A DNA stretch of 64,000 nt, taken from contig NZ_CP041198.1 of assembly GCF_006517815.1 (NCBI RefSeq), positions 558,001-622,000 on the forward strand, given 5' to 3'. The position numbers and the translations under genes were made by a program. How positions within the stretch are numbered: the first letter of the stretch is position 1; each line of letters begins with the position of its first letter. Positions 47,164 through 55,517 of the stretch are shown piece after piece. The notes beneath the pieces were generated by a model. The model did not search any database, was not told the DNA's origin, and worked only from the letters and a program-made list of their open reading frames with translations. Source of the stretch: Pseudarthrobacter sp. NIBRBAC000502770 (lineage in GTDB: Bacteria > Actinomycetota > Actinomycetes > Actinomycetales > Micrococcaceae).

Positions 47164-47204
47164 CGGTACGCCGCCCACCTGACGACTTTCACCGTGCGCG
47201 GGAA

Positions 47205-47210
47205 TAGGCT
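47205..47210 (+). promoter_or_regulatory. -10 element of the two-component operon
   Basis: TAGGCT ends 6 nt before the ATG at 47217, with no ribosome site: probable leaderless start. Confidence 0.55.
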
Positions 47211-47216
47211 CGGACC

Positions 47217-48353
47217 ATGCAGCGCCGTTTCCGGGGACCACCCACCGCCGTCATCGTGGTGGTGGTCGCCGTGATCCAGGTGGCGGGATCGGCGTTCGCC
47301 TCCCTGCGGCAGCCCGGACACGCGCCCCTGGACCCCCTGGCGCTCGCGTTGCTGCTGCTGGGGCCGGCCGCACTGGCTTTCCGCCGGCGCGCGCCGCTGG
47401 TGATGCTGCCCGTTGCCGCCGGGGCCACCACTGCCTACCTTGCCCTGGGCTACGGCTGGGGCCCGGTGGTCCTCTCCTTCGCGATGGCCCTGATCCTGAC
47501 GGCGGCGGCCGGGAAGCGCGCTGTGGCATGGTCGGGAGCCGCCGCGGGAATCCTCGCATTGTTTCTTGCCGCTGCGCGCAGCGGCGATGAAGCGGCGTTC
47601 GTCCGCGCCTTCGCCGGGTCCTCATGGCTGGCCATCCTGGTCCTGGTCGGGGAAGGGGTGCGGTTCCGCGGCGAACGGGTTTCCGAACGGCACCGCCAGG
47701 CGGCCGCGGCGGAACAGGCTGCCCGCGATGAATACCGGCTTGCCCTTGCGCGGGACATCCATGACGTGGTGGCCCATTCGCTGTCCCTGATCAACGTCCG
47801 GGCCTCGGTGGCGCTCCACCTGGGCGAGAAGGATCCGGCGCAGTTCCGGCCTGCCCTGGAGACCGTCAAGGCAGCGAGCAGGGAATCACTGGCTGAAGTC
47901 CGCCAGCTGCTGGGCGTGCTGCGGGAAGATGCGCCGTTGAGCCCCACCACCCGGCCCAGCCTGGCCCGGGTTCCGGAAATCGTAGAGAACGCGCGGCGGG
48001 CCGGGCTCGATGTCCGGCTCCTGGCCGGCCCCGGCAGTGACCACGTTCCCGCTGCAGCCCAGGAAGCGGCGTACCGGATTGTGCAGGAGGCCTTGACAAA
48101 CGTGGTCCGGCATTCCGGCGCGCGTTCGGCCCAGGTGTCCATCCACGCGGCGAACGGGGAGTTACTGGTGACCATAGACGACGACGGCGCCGGGGCCGGC
48201 ACAGCGCCCGAAGGTAACGGCATTACCGGCATGCGGGAACGCGTGGCAGCTTTGGGCGGCATCCTTGAGCTGGGGCCGGCCCACTCCGGTACGGGCTGGC
48301 GGGTCCGTGCGGTCCTCCCGCTGGCCGCCCGTGCAAGGCAGGAACCGGGATGA
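47217..48353 (+). CDS. NarL-type sensor histidine kinase
   Basis: The product is 378 residues. Four to five helices make up the first 140 residues (RRFRGPPTAVIVVVVAVIQVA; LLLLGPAALAF; AVAWSGAAAGILALFLAAA) with almost no outer domain, so it is an intramembrane-sensing type. The HisKA_3 box is ARDIHDVVAHSLSLI with phospho-His182. The HATPase part has EALTNVVRHSGA as N-box, IDDDGAG and EGNGITGMRERVAALGG. A short coiled-coil linker joins the two (SERHRQAAAAEQAARDE). The response-regulator start overlaps its stop (ATGA). Signal unknown; such kinases often monitor membrane or antibiotic stress. Confidence 0.93.
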   Translation: MQRRFRGPPTAVIVVVVAVIQVAGSAFASLRQPGHAPLDPLALALLLLGPAALAFRRRAPLVMLPVAAGATTAYLALGYGWGPVVLSFAMALILTAAAGKRAVAWSGAAAGILALFLAAARSGDEAAFVRAFAGSSWLAILVLVGEGVRFRGERVSERHRQAAAAEQAARDEYRLALARDIHDVVAHSLSLINVRASVALHLGEKDPAQFRPALETVKAASRESLAEVRQLLGVLREDAPLSPTTRPSLARVPEIVENARRAGLDVRLLAGPGSDHVPAAAQEAAYRIVQEALTNVVRHSGARSAQVSIHAANGELLVTIDDDGAGAGTAPEGNGITGMRERVAALGGILELGPAHSGTGWRVRAVLPLAARARQEPG

Positions 48354-49015
48354 TCAGGATCCTGCTGGCCGATGACCAGAACCTGATCCGGGCGGGCTTC
48401 CGGGCGTTGCTGGACGCCGAAGCGGACATGAAGGTCGTGGCCGAGTGCGGGACCGGGCGCGACGCGGTCCGGCTTGCCCGGCAGTGGCAACCCGACGTGG
48501 TCCTGATGGATATCCGCATGCCGGACGGTGATGGCCTGGAGGCAACGCGGCAGATCCTCTCCGACCCTGCGCTGCCAGGTACCCGGGTGGTCATGCTCAC
48601 CACCTTCGAGCTGGACGAATACATCGCCGAGGCCGTGCGGGCCGGCGCCGCCGGTTTCCTGGTCAAGGACACTGAACCGGCCGAGCTCCTGCGCGCCGTC
48701 CGCATTGTGCACGACGGCGATGCGCTGCTGTCGCCCTCGGTGACCCGGCGGATCATGGCCCAGTTGGCGCGGCACTCCCGCGCCGCCGAACGGCCCGTGG
48801 CACTGGACCGCATCACCGACCGGGAGCGGGAAGTCCTCCAGCTTGTGGGGGAGGGTTTGAACAACGCGGAAATCGCCGGGCGCCTGTTCATCACCCCGCT
48901 CACGGCAAAGACGCATGTCTCGCGGATCATGGCGAAGCTGATGGTCAGGGACAGGGCGCGGCTGGTGGTGCTGGCCTACGAATCCGGACTGGTCCGGCCG
49001 GGCTGGGCAGGCTGA
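48350..49015 (+). CDS. NarL/FixJ response regulator
   Basis: The product is 221 residues. The receiver domain has the acidic pair Asp8-Asp9, phospho-acceptor Asp54 (VVLMDIRMP) and the Thr/Lys pair in VVMLTTFELDEY and FLVKDTEP. The LuxR-type HTH covers about 155-215: ITDREREVLQLVGEGLNNAEIAGRLFITPLTAKTHVSRI. The two proteins are translationally coupled. Two copies of CTCCCGG-S-GGAGTAC, one before the kinase gene and one before the next gene, are probable binding sites, implying autoregulation and control of the adjacent membrane-protein gene. Confidence 0.95.
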   Translation: MIRILLADDQNLIRAGFRALLDAEADMKVVAECGTGRDAVRLARQWQPDVVLMDIRMPDGDGLEATRQILSDPALPGTRVVMLTTFELDEYIAEAVRAGAAGFLVKDTEPAELLRAVRIVHDGDALLSPSVTRRIMAQLARHSRAAERPVALDRITDREREVLQLVGEGLNNAEIAGRLFITPLTAKTHVSRIMAKLMVRDRARLVVLAYESGLVRPGWAG

Positions 49016-49041
49016 GGCCCGTACCACGTGCAGCCGCAGGC

Positions 49042-49056
49042 CTCCCGGGGGAGTAC
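49042..49056 (+). promoter_or_regulatory. Second copy of the two-component box
   Basis: CTCCCGGGGGAGTAC matches 14 of 15 bases of the box at 47146-47160 and lies 110 nt before the start of the SHOCT-type membrane protein gene. Confidence 0.6.
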
Positions 49057-49165
49057 GTGGCCCGGTGAAGGTGACTCCCGCCGCCGGACGCGCCGGCCGG
49101 CTGCGGCAACGACACTCGATACAAGGCCGGATCCCCGGCCGGTCGAGAGAGTCTGGAGAACGAAA

Positions 49166-49516
49166 ATGTTGCCATCACTGACCACCGCGCTGTCCACTGC
49201 GGGCGTGTCCACCGCAGCCCTGACCGCCGCTACGCAGGTGCCGGCCGATACGGTCGTCTACGGCCCCTGGCACGGTGCCTTTTCCCCCTGGTTCCTGTTG
49301 TTCCCGCTCTTCTGGATCCTGGTGATCGCGCTGTTCATCTTCGTGGCCCGCAGGACCTGGCGCCGGAACCAGCACTGGGCAGCCGGCCAGGGGGCCGAAG
49401 GCGTGCTGCGCGAGCGCTACGCCCGGGGGAGGTGGACGAGACCGAGTACCGGCAACGGCTGGAGGTCCTCCGCAGCGGGGACGGACGGCAGAAGTGACCG
49501 GACCCGCCGGAGCTGA
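49166..49516 (+). pseudogene. SHOCT-domain membrane protein, frameshifted at the C-terminus
   Basis: As read, the product is 116 residues. GGAG precedes ATG 49166. After a short hydrophobic N-terminus, one helix spans about 45-65 (SPWFLLFPLFWILVIALFIF), followed by ARRTWRRN and GVLRERYARG. At that point a SHOCT motif should continue as ERYARGEVDETEYRQRLEVL. That sequence is present, but one base out of frame after a run of five G at 49425-49429; a single added G would restore it and end at 49497. So this is either a real recent frameshift, a sequencing error, or slippage at the G-run. In the present frame the last 35 residues are Arg/Ser/Thr-rich and non-conserved. The gene is probably a target of the two-component system. 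Confidence 0.75.
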
Positions 49517-49584
49517 ACGCCGGAGCTGTTCGCCGGGGGTGGAAGGCGGCCGAAGCACAGGCCGGGGTTTGAGACAATAGCTGC

Positions 49585-50148
49585 ATGCGAACTTTGGGCA
49601 GCTCCTCGTCATCCGCCAAACCCGCCAGGGCCGGTTTCTCGATGTTCCGGATCAGCGGGCCGGGCCTGATGGTCCTGGTGACGGCGTTCGTTGTTGCCGT
49701 CATCTTCGCCGCCAACCAGAACGACGTCGTGGGCTGGGTTGTTGCCGTCATCGCCGCCTTCTGGCTGGCACTGGCCCTGTTCGTGGTCTTCAGCATCCAG
49801 CGGGCCGCCAAGAAGGCCGGCGCCAAGCTGTCCGAGGCTCAAAGCGCCTTCCACACCGCAACCGGCCGGGCCCCGGTGCAGGCATCAGCGGACCATGGGG
49901 GCACCCGGGTGGTCTACGAACGGACCGAGGCCGACGAAGTGCGCGACCTGAAACTGGACCACTCGTTCAAAATCGTCCAGGTGCAGATCCGCGTAGTGGA
50001 AGAGGAACGGGCCAAGGGCGCCGCGGCCAACCAGGACACCATCAACCGCGCCCTCGAGACGATTGAGATCACGGCCACCAACGCCCGGGACATGATCAAG
50101 TCCTCCGGCGGCAGCGGCGAGCCGGTGACCGGAACCATCATCGACTAG
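49585..50148 (+). CDS. Two-helix membrane protein, cytoplasmic helical tail
   Basis: The product is 187 residues. Two hydrophobic helices at about 20-44 and 48-70 (ISGPGLMVLVTAFVVAVIFAA; VVGWVVAVIAAFWLALALFVVF) are followed by a basic stop (QRAAKKAGAK). The 115-residue tail is charged and helical (VRDLKLDHSFKIVQVQIRVVEEERAKGAA) and ends in EPVTGTIID. I recognise no family. The start codon is an ATG at 49585 without a strong ribosome site. Its TAG stop is part of the -10 hexamer of the next gene, so xth probably has its own promoter within its end. Confidence 0.75.
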   Translation: MRTLGSSSSSAKPARAGFSMFRISGPGLMVLVTAFVVAVIFAANQNDVVGWVVAVIAAFWLALALFVVFSIQRAAKKAGAKLSEAQSAFHTATGRAPVQASADHGGTRVVYERTEADEVRDLKLDHSFKIVQVQIRVVEEERAKGAAANQDTINRALETIEITATNARDMIKSSGGSGEPVTGTIID

Positions 50149-50151
50149 AGT
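50146..50151 (+). promoter_or_regulatory. -10 element of xth overlapping upstream stop codon
   Basis: TAGAGT includes the TAG stop of the preceding gene and ends 7 nt before the GTG start of xth. GGAG in between could also act as a weak ribosome site. Confidence 0.45.
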
Positions 50152-50158
50152 GGAGCGG

Positions 50159-50992
50159 GTGAGCTCGGCATTGAACAAGGACCACCTTCGCATCGCATCA
50201 GTCAACGTCAACGGCCTCCGGGCTGCCTACAAAAACGGCATGGCGGCGTGGCTGGAGCCGCGCGAAGTGGACATCCTCTGCCTGCAGGAAGTGCGCGCCC
50301 CCGACGCGATCGTCCGGGAGTTGCTCGGGGAAGGATGGCACATCCTGCACGCCGAGGCGGAAGCAAAAGGCCGTGCCGGCGTCGCCATCGCCTCCCGCCA
50401 GGAGCCGCTCGAAACCAGGAACGGCATTGGGGACGACTACTTCGCCACGGCCGGGCGCTGGGTGGAGGCTGATTTCCGCGTTCCGGACGCCGCCGGGAAC
50501 CCCGTCCAGCTCACCGTTGCCAGCGCCTACGTGCACTCCGGTGAGGCAGGGACACCCAAGCAGGACGACAAGTACCGCTTCCTTGACGTCATGAGCACCC
50601 GGCTTCCGGAGCTGACCAAGCACAGCGACCACGCGCTGGTGGTGGGGGACCTGAATGTCGCCCACACGCCCCGGGACATTCGGAACTCCAAGGGCAACCT
50701 CAAGAAAGCCGGCCACCTGCCGGAGGAACGCGCCTACTTTGACCGTTTCTTTGGTGAGGAAATCGGCTGGCATGACGTCCACCGGAACCTTGCCGGCGAC
50801 GTCGACGGGCCGTACACGTGGTGGTCCTGGCGCGGCAAGGCGTTCGATAACGACACCGGGTGGCGCATCGACTACCACATGGCCACCCCCGGACTGGCAG
50901 CGTCCGCCATTTCGGCCGTTGTTGACCGTGCAGCCTCCTGGGATACCCGCTTCTCCGATCACGCCCCGCTGGTAGTGGACTACCAGCTCTGA
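50159..50992 (+). CDS. xth: Exodeoxyribonuclease III-family AP endonuclease
   Basis: The product is 277 residues from GTG 50159; an in-frame GTG at 50150 would overlap the -10 element. It cuts DNA at abasic sites and acts as a 3'-5' exonuclease in base-excision repair. [16 protein letters not shown] opens the fold. The catalytic residues are visible: Glu in LCLQEVRA, Asp and Asn in [14 protein letters not shown], and the Asp-His of [39 protein letters not shown] is also characteristic of the ExoIII/ExoA branch. trpS follows 16 nt later. Confidence 0.95.
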   Translation: MSSALNKDHLRIASVNVNGLRAAYKNGMAAWLEPREVDILCLQEVRAPDAIVRELLGEGWHILHAEAEAKGRAGVAIASRQEPLETRNGIGDDYFATAGRWVEADFRVPDAAGNPVQLTVASAYVHSGEAGTPKQDDKYRFLDVMSTRLPELTKHSDHALVVGDLNVAHTPRDIRNSKGNLKKAGHLPEERAYFDRFFGEEIGWHDVHRNLAGDVDGPYTWWSWRGKAFDNDTGWRIDYHMATPGLAASAISAVVDRAASWDTRFSDHAPLVVDYQL

Positions 50993-51008
50993 GCCCGAAA
51001 GTTTTTCC

Positions 51009-52052
51009 ATGACCACCCAGACTTCCTCCACTGCCAAGAAGCGCATCCTTTCCGGCGCCAAGCCCACCGCGGATTCCCTGCACCTGGGCAATTACATCGG
51101 CGCTGTGCGCAACTGGGTGGACATGCAGGCGGAATACGACGCCGTCTTCTTTATCCCGGACCTGCACGCCATCACGGTGGATTTCGACCCCGCCGAGCTG
51201 GCCAGGCGCACCCGCATCGTGGCGGCGCAGTACATTGCCGCCGGCATCGACCCGGACAAGAGCATCTTCTTTGTCCAGTCCCATGTCCCGGAGCACGCGC
51301 AGCTTGCCTGGGCGCTGAACTGCATCACCGGCTTCGGTGAGGCGTCCCGTATGACGCAGTTCAAGGACAAGACCCAGAAGTCTGGCGCTGACGCCGCAAC
51401 GCTGGGCCTTTTCGCCTACCCCACGCTGATGGCCGCCGATATCCTCCTCTACCAGAGCGACCTGGTTCCGGTGGGCGAGGACCAGCGGCAGCACCTGGAG
51501 CTGACCCGGAACCTCGCGCAGCGTTTCAACACCCGGTTTGGCCACACGTTCACGGTTCCAGAGGCCACGATCGTGAAGGAAAGCGCCAAGATCTACGACC
51601 TCCAGAATCCCAGCGCCAAGATGTCGAAGACGGGGGAGTCCCCCAACGGTGCCATCCAACTGCTGGAGGATCCCAAGATCGCCGCAAAGCGCATCAAGTC
51701 GGCAGTGACCGACGCCGGCACGGACATCCGCTTCGACGCCGAGGAGAAGCCCGGGGTTTCCAACCTGCTCACCATTTACTCGTCCCTCACCGGAAAGTCC
51801 GTGGCGGACCTTGAAGCCGAGTACCAGGGGAAGATGTACGGGCACCTCAAGGTGGACCTCGCGGAGGTGGTGGTGGACTTCATCACCCCGCTCCGCAACC
51901 GGACCAACGAGCTCATGGCCGATCCCGCCGAGCTTGACCGGCTGCTGGCCCTCGGCGCAGACCGGGCCCGGGAGATCGCCTCGGCCACCCTGGGCCAGGT
52001 GTACCAGCGCATGGGTTTCCTGCCGTCCCTCAGCCTCGCAGGGGTCCGCTAG
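51009..52052 (+). CDS. trpS: Tryptophanyl-tRNA synthetase
   Basis: The product is 347 residues, a class I synthetase that charges tRNA-Trp. The HIGH-like motif is [12 protein letters not shown], and the KMSKS motif is [28 protein letters not shown] and [28 protein letters not shown] follow the bacterial TrpRS pattern. GAAAG lies upstream of the ATG. It is close to xth upstream and to the 2H phosphoesterase downstream (4 nt), so all three may be co-transcribed. Confidence 0.97.
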   Translation: MTTQTSSTAKKRILSGAKPTADSLHLGNYIGAVRNWVDMQAEYDAVFFIPDLHAITVDFDPAELARRTRIVAAQYIAAGIDPDKSIFFVQSHVPEHAQLAWALNCITGFGEASRMTQFKDKTQKSGADAATLGLFAYPTLMAADILLYQSDLVPVGEDQRQHLELTRNLAQRFNTRFGHTFTVPEATIVKESAKIYDLQNPSAKMSKTGESPNGAIQLLEDPKIAAKRIKSAVTDAGTDIRFDAEEKPGVSNLLTIYSSLTGKSVADLEAEYQGKMYGHLKVDLAEVVVDFITPLRNRTNELMADPAELDRLLALGADRAREIASATLGQVYQRMGFLPSLSLAGVR

Positions 52053-52056
52053 CGCC

Positions 52057-52761
52057 ATGTCTTCGAGAAACGTCACCGCCAGGGGAGGTGCCTGCTCTGC
52101 CGGCCAGGTGGAGCGGACCCTGGCCGACCGCTTCGAAGACGAGTCCGGCCACGCTGCGGCTGCTGACCATGAACCGGCCCGCAGCGATGAGATCAGTGTG
52201 GGCGTCATCCTGGGCTTTCCAGACGAGATTGCCGGGGAACTGCAGCGCTGGCGGGCGTCCTTCGGCGATCCCCTGGCCGAAGTGGTGCCCGCGCACATCA
52301 CGCTGGTGACCACCACCCCCACCCAGGACTGGGAGGCCACCCGCCGGCATGTCCGCGAGGTGGCCCGCTGCCAGAGCCCCTTCATGGTCACCATCGCCGG
52401 GACCGGAACCTTCAGGCCCGTTTCGCCCGTGGTCTTCATCCGGGTGGAGGACGGGTTCGAGCACTGCGTGGACTTGCACCGCAAGCTGCAGCAGGGACCC
52501 CTCCACCGTGAACTGCCCTTCCCTTATCACCCACACGTCACCATCGCCCACGATGTCGCCCCCGAAAGCCTGGATGAGGCCGAAACGGTGCTCAAGAACT
52601 ATAAAGCCACCTTCCCGGTGGTTAGCATGGGACTCTATGAGCATGATGCCGAGGGCATCTGGCAGCTACGGGAAGAGCTGGATTTTGGGACCGAAACTGA
52701 CAACCACGACGGCACCCGATTCACGGACGCTGCCGCGGACACCACAACCGAAGGCGCCTGA
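52057..52761 (+). CDS. 2H phosphoesterase (2'-5' RNA ligase family)
   Basis: The product is 234 residues from ATG 52057. Two HxT/S motifs define the family: PAHITLVTT at about residue 70 and HPHVTIAHD at about 155, each with a hydrophobic residue at x. Such enzymes act on 2'-5' RNA, 2',3'-cyclic phosphates or similar esters. The first 45 residues are polar and not conserved. It follows trpS by 4 nt. The link with a tRNA synthetase may point to tRNA repair or processing, but that is inference only. The next gene probably begins within its 3' end. Confidence 0.85.
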   Translation: MSSRNVTARGGACSAGQVERTLADRFEDESGHAAAADHEPARSDEISVGVILGFPDEIAGELQRWRASFGDPLAEVVPAHITLVTTTPTQDWEATRRHVREVARCQSPFMVTIAGTGTFRPVSPVVFIRVEDGFEHCVDLHRKLQQGPLHRELPFPYHPHVTIAHDVAPESLDEAETVLKNYKATFPVVSMGLYEHDAEGIWQLREELDFGTETDNHDGTRFTDAAADTTTEGA

Positions 52762-52819
52762 CCAGCAGCCGCTGCCCACTGAGCATGCCCAGCTTAAGCT
52801 GGCCGCCATCCAGAAAAGG

Positions 52820-53794
52820 ATGGCCTGGGGCAAAGCCAGGAGATCCGGCGTCGGGCTGTTACCACGCCTGATGGCCATGATCCTGTGGCTGCAGGCCAAG
52901 CTCAACACCCTGCGCCCGATGCGCGCGTTCCAGCATTACAACCTCCAGCACGGCCCCTTGCTGAGCGCCGGCATTGGCTTCCGGATGTTCTTCTCCATCA
53001 CCGGGCTCCTGACCACCGGCTTCTCGGTTGCGGGACTTGTCCTGAGGGGCCAGCCGGCCCTGCTTGACACCATCATCAGCAGCGTGGCAACAAGCGCCCC
53101 CGGACTTTTGAAGGTCAACGGCGGGGAGGGACTGGTGGATCCCAAGGACCTGCTCGATCCCAACGGACTTGGCTGGACTGCGCTGATCAGTGCCGTGGTC
53201 ACGGTCGTCACGTCCCTGGGATGGATCAACGGGCTCCGGGACGGCCTCCGCGGCGTGCTGCAGCTGCCGCCGCTGATGGTCAACCCCATCCTGATGAAGC
53301 TGCGCGATTCCGGCACCCTGCTGCTGCTGGGCACCGCCCTGGTCATCAGTGCCGGCGCCTCCCTGGTCTTCGGCACCGCTGCCGGATGGGTCTCGGACTT
53401 CCTGCACCTCAGCGATGCCCTCGCCGGCCCCCTCACCACGTCCGTGAAGATCGTCGTGCCGCTGGTCCTGAACTGGGTCACGGCACTGGTCATGTTCCGG
53501 CTGGCCGCGGGGCTGAAGCTGTCCCGCCAGGCGCTGCTGGAAGGGACCATCCTGGCCGCCGTCGGCACCACCGTCCTGCAGATCTTCAGCACCGAGCTGC
53601 TTGGCGGCGCCAGCCGCAATCCCATCCTGGCGCCGTTCGCCATCATCATCGGCCTGCTCATCTGGTTCAACCTGGTCAGCCAGGTCTACCTTGTCTCCGC
53701 GGGGTGGTCCGCCGTCCGCGAGGCCGACCTGGAGTCCGGCTCAGCCCCGCGGAAGGCAATCCTCGGGGCCCGGCGGGCAACGCCCCAGACCTGA
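52820..53794 (+). CDS. YihY/BrkB-family inner-membrane protein
   Basis: From ATG 52820 the product is 324 residues. It has six helices: SAGIGFRMFFSITGLLTTGFSVAG, GWTALISAVVTVVTSLGW, TLLLLGTALVISAGASLVF and others, ending in ILAPFAIIIGLLIWFNLVSQVYLVSAGW. FQHYNLQHGPLLSAGIGFR and NGLRDGLRGVLQLPPLM are family landmarks. Once called ribonuclease BN, the family's role is unknown. The start is uncertain: ATG 52820 has a poor site (AAGG directly before it), and a TTG at 52685 with GGAAGAG upstream would add 45 residues and overlap the phosphoesterase gene. Confidence 0.85.
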   Translation: MAWGKARRSGVGLLPRLMAMILWLQAKLNTLRPMRAFQHYNLQHGPLLSAGIGFRMFFSITGLLTTGFSVAGLVLRGQPALLDTIISSVATSAPGLLKVNGGEGLVDPKDLLDPNGLGWTALISAVVTVVTSLGWINGLRDGLRGVLQLPPLMVNPILMKLRDSGTLLLLGTALVISAGASLVFGTAAGWVSDFLHLSDALAGPLTTSVKIVVPLVLNWVTALVMFRLAAGLKLSRQALLEGTILAAVGTTVLQIFSTELLGGASRNPILAPFAIIIGLLIWFNLVSQVYLVSAGWSAVREADLESGSAPRKAILGARRATPQT

Positions 53795-53832
53795 CCCGCA
53801 GCCATTCTGAGGCGGGGGGCGCTTGGGTCAGG
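53790..53832. terminator. Inverted repeat spanning both stop codons
   Basis: CCTGACCC (53790-53797) pairs with GGGTCAGG (53825-53832), with an inner CGC/GCG. It covers the stops of the YihY gene and the convergent hydrolase gene. Confidence 0.4.
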
Positions 53833-54601
53833 CGGAGGCCGCATCAAGGTACTGGTCGGCCCAGGCTGCGATGATCCTCGCTGCACGGGCAGCCTGGCCC
53901 TTCCCGGTCAGGAGGTGGTCGCTTCCCTCCAGGGAGACGAAATTCCGGGGGTGCCGGGCGGTCTGGAAGATGGTGCTCGCATTCTCGATCCCCACGGTGT
54001 TGTCGGTGGGGGAGTGCAGGACCATCAGCGGCTTATGCAGTTGCCGGATGCAGTCCGTCAGGTCAGCGTTCTCCAGGTCCTCCACGAAGTGCCGGCGGAT
54101 CTCCACCCGCTTGCCGCCCAGGTCCACCTCGGCGCTGCCCTCATTCAAGATCCTGTCCAGGGCGGCATCGAACACGTGGGCCACGTGCTTGGGCGAGAAC
54201 GGAGCCCCCACCGTGGCCACGGCATCGAGTTCGGGAATGTCCCTGGCAGCTGCAAGGACGGCCGCGCCGCCGAATGAATGGCCCACCAGCAGCGAGATTT
54301 CCTTGCCCTCTCCGCGCATGAACTCCGCAGCCTTCACCGTGTCAGCCACCTTGTGGCTGAACGATCCCGCGGACCATTCCCCGGCGGACCCGCCGAGGCC
54401 CAGGTTGTCGAAGCGCAGCATGCCGATTCCGCTGTCCGCCAGCGCCTTGCACATCCTGGAGGCGGAGGGGCTGTCCTTGCCCAGCGTAAAGCCGTGCGAA
54501 AACACCCCCCAGCCCTTGACGGGCCCTTCGGGAAGGTCAATGATGCCGGACAGCATTTCGCCGGTGGAGCCGGCGAAGGACACTTTTTCGGTGCGGGACA
54601 T
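53828..54601 (-). CDS. Alpha/beta hydrolase
   Basis: The product is 257 residues from ATG 54601 with AAAGGG upstream. GWGVFSHGFTLGKDSPSASRMCKALADSGIGMLRFDNLGLGGSAGEW shows the HG oxyanion strand and the next strand-helix. The nucleophile is Ser109 in LLVGHSFGGAA. The acid is probably the Asp of HSPTDNTVG, and the base is His in EGSDHLLTG. It resembles the hydrolase half of OsmC-fused hydrolases, but no OsmC part is present. Substrate unknown; esterase or peptidase activity is possible. Confidence 0.88.
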   Translation of the reverse strand: MSRTEKVSFAGSTGEMLSGIIDLPEGPVKGWGVFSHGFTLGKDSPSASRMCKALADSGIGMLRFDNLGLGGSAGEWSAGSFSHKVADTVKAAEFMRGEGKEISLLVGHSFGGAAVLAAARDIPELDAVATVGAPFSPKHVAHVFDAALDRILNEGSAEVDLGGKRVEIRRHFVEDLENADLTDCIRQLHKPLMVLHSPTDNTVGIENASTIFQTARHPRNFVSLEGSDHLLTGKGQAARAARIIAAWADQYLDAASA

Positions 54602-54670
54602 GGGGGCCCTTTCTGCGGGCGGACAGCTTGCTGATAGAGCATCCGGGGTGAATGAGTGTTGAAAACGAAC

Positions 54671-54708
54671 GACGGCGCCCTCCACCACGTGTGGTGAGGG
54701 ACGCCGTC
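54671..54708 (-). terminator. Terminator of the sdh operon
   Basis: GACGGCG (54671-54677) and CGCCGTC (54702-54708) close a long hairpin with CCACCAC/GTGTGGTG-type inner pairing, 26 nt past the sdhB stop. Confidence 0.75.
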
Positions 54709-54733
54709 GGCCGTCTATCTGGAGTTGAAGGTG

Positions 54734-55516
54734 CTAGATCTTGCGGGCCAGGATGGCCTGCTTGACCTCCGCGATGGCCTGCGTGACCTGGATGCCGCGG
54801 GGGCATGCCTCGGAGCAGTTGAAGGTGGTGCGGCAGCGCCACACGCCTTCCTTGTCATTGAGGATTTCCAGGCGCATGTCGCCGGCGTCATCACGGGAGT
54901 CGAAGATGAAGCGGTGTGCGTTCACGATTGCGGCGGGGCCGAAGTACTGCCCGTCCGTCCAGAACACGGGGCAGGATGACGTGCACGCGGCGCAAAGGAT
55001 GCACTTGGTGGTGTCATCAAAGCGCTCACGGTCCTCTGCGGACTGCAGGCGCTCCCGGGTGGGCTCGTGGCCCTTGTTGATGAGGAAGGGCATGACTTCG
55101 CGGTACGACTGGAAGAAGGGCTCCATGTCCACGATCAGGTCCTTCTCCACCGGGAGGCCCTTGATGGGTTCCACCGTGATGGGCTTGGACGTGTCCAGGT
55201 CCTTCAGCAGGGTCTTGCAGGCCAGGCGGTTGCGGCCGTTGATGCGCATGGCATCCGAGCCGCACACGCCGTGTGCGCAGGAGCGGCGGAAGGACAGGGT
55301 GCCGTCCGTTTCCCACTTGACCTTGTGCAGGGCGTCAAGGACACGGTCCGTGCCGTACATGGTCAGGTGGAAGTCGTCCCAGGTCGCTTCCTCCGAAACC
55401 TCCGGGTTGTAGCGGCGGACGCGCAGGTGGACGTCGAACGAGGGGATTTCCCCGGCCCCGCCAACGCCGGCAGGAAGTTCAACCTTTGAGGCTGGCTCAG
55501 CGATTTCAGCGGTCAT
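54734..55516 (-). CDS. sdhB: Succinate dehydrogenase iron-sulfur subunit
   Basis: The product is 260 residues. The N-terminal [2Fe-2S] ligands lie in RSCAHGVCGSDAMRINGRN and the Cys of LACKTLL. The C-terminal half carries the [4Fe-4S] and [3Fe-4S] ligands: CILCAACTSSCPVFW and CRTTFNCSEACPRGIQV. The spacing is standard. It carries electrons from SdhA flavin to quinone in the SdhC/D membrane anchor. It begins 1 nt after the sdhA stop and is the last gene of sdhCDAB. Confidence 0.98.
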   Translation of the reverse strand: MTAEIAEPASKVELPAGVGGAGEIPSFDVHLRVRRYNPEVSEEATWDDFHLTMYGTDRVLDALHKVKWETDGTLSFRRSCAHGVCGSDAMRINGRNRLACKTLLKDLDTSKPITVEPIKGLPVEKDLIVDMEPFFQSYREVMPFLINKGHEPTRERLQSAEDRERFDDTTKCILCAACTSSCPVFWTDGQYFGPAAIVNAHRFIFDSRDDAGDMRLEILNDKEGVWRCRTTFNCSEACPRGIQVTQAIAEVKQAILARKI

Positions 55517-55517
55517 C

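Noticed and set aside
44847..47321. 824-codon minus-strand ORF opposite glyA-folD
   Set aside because: Antisense shadow covering two real genes, a terminator and a promoter.
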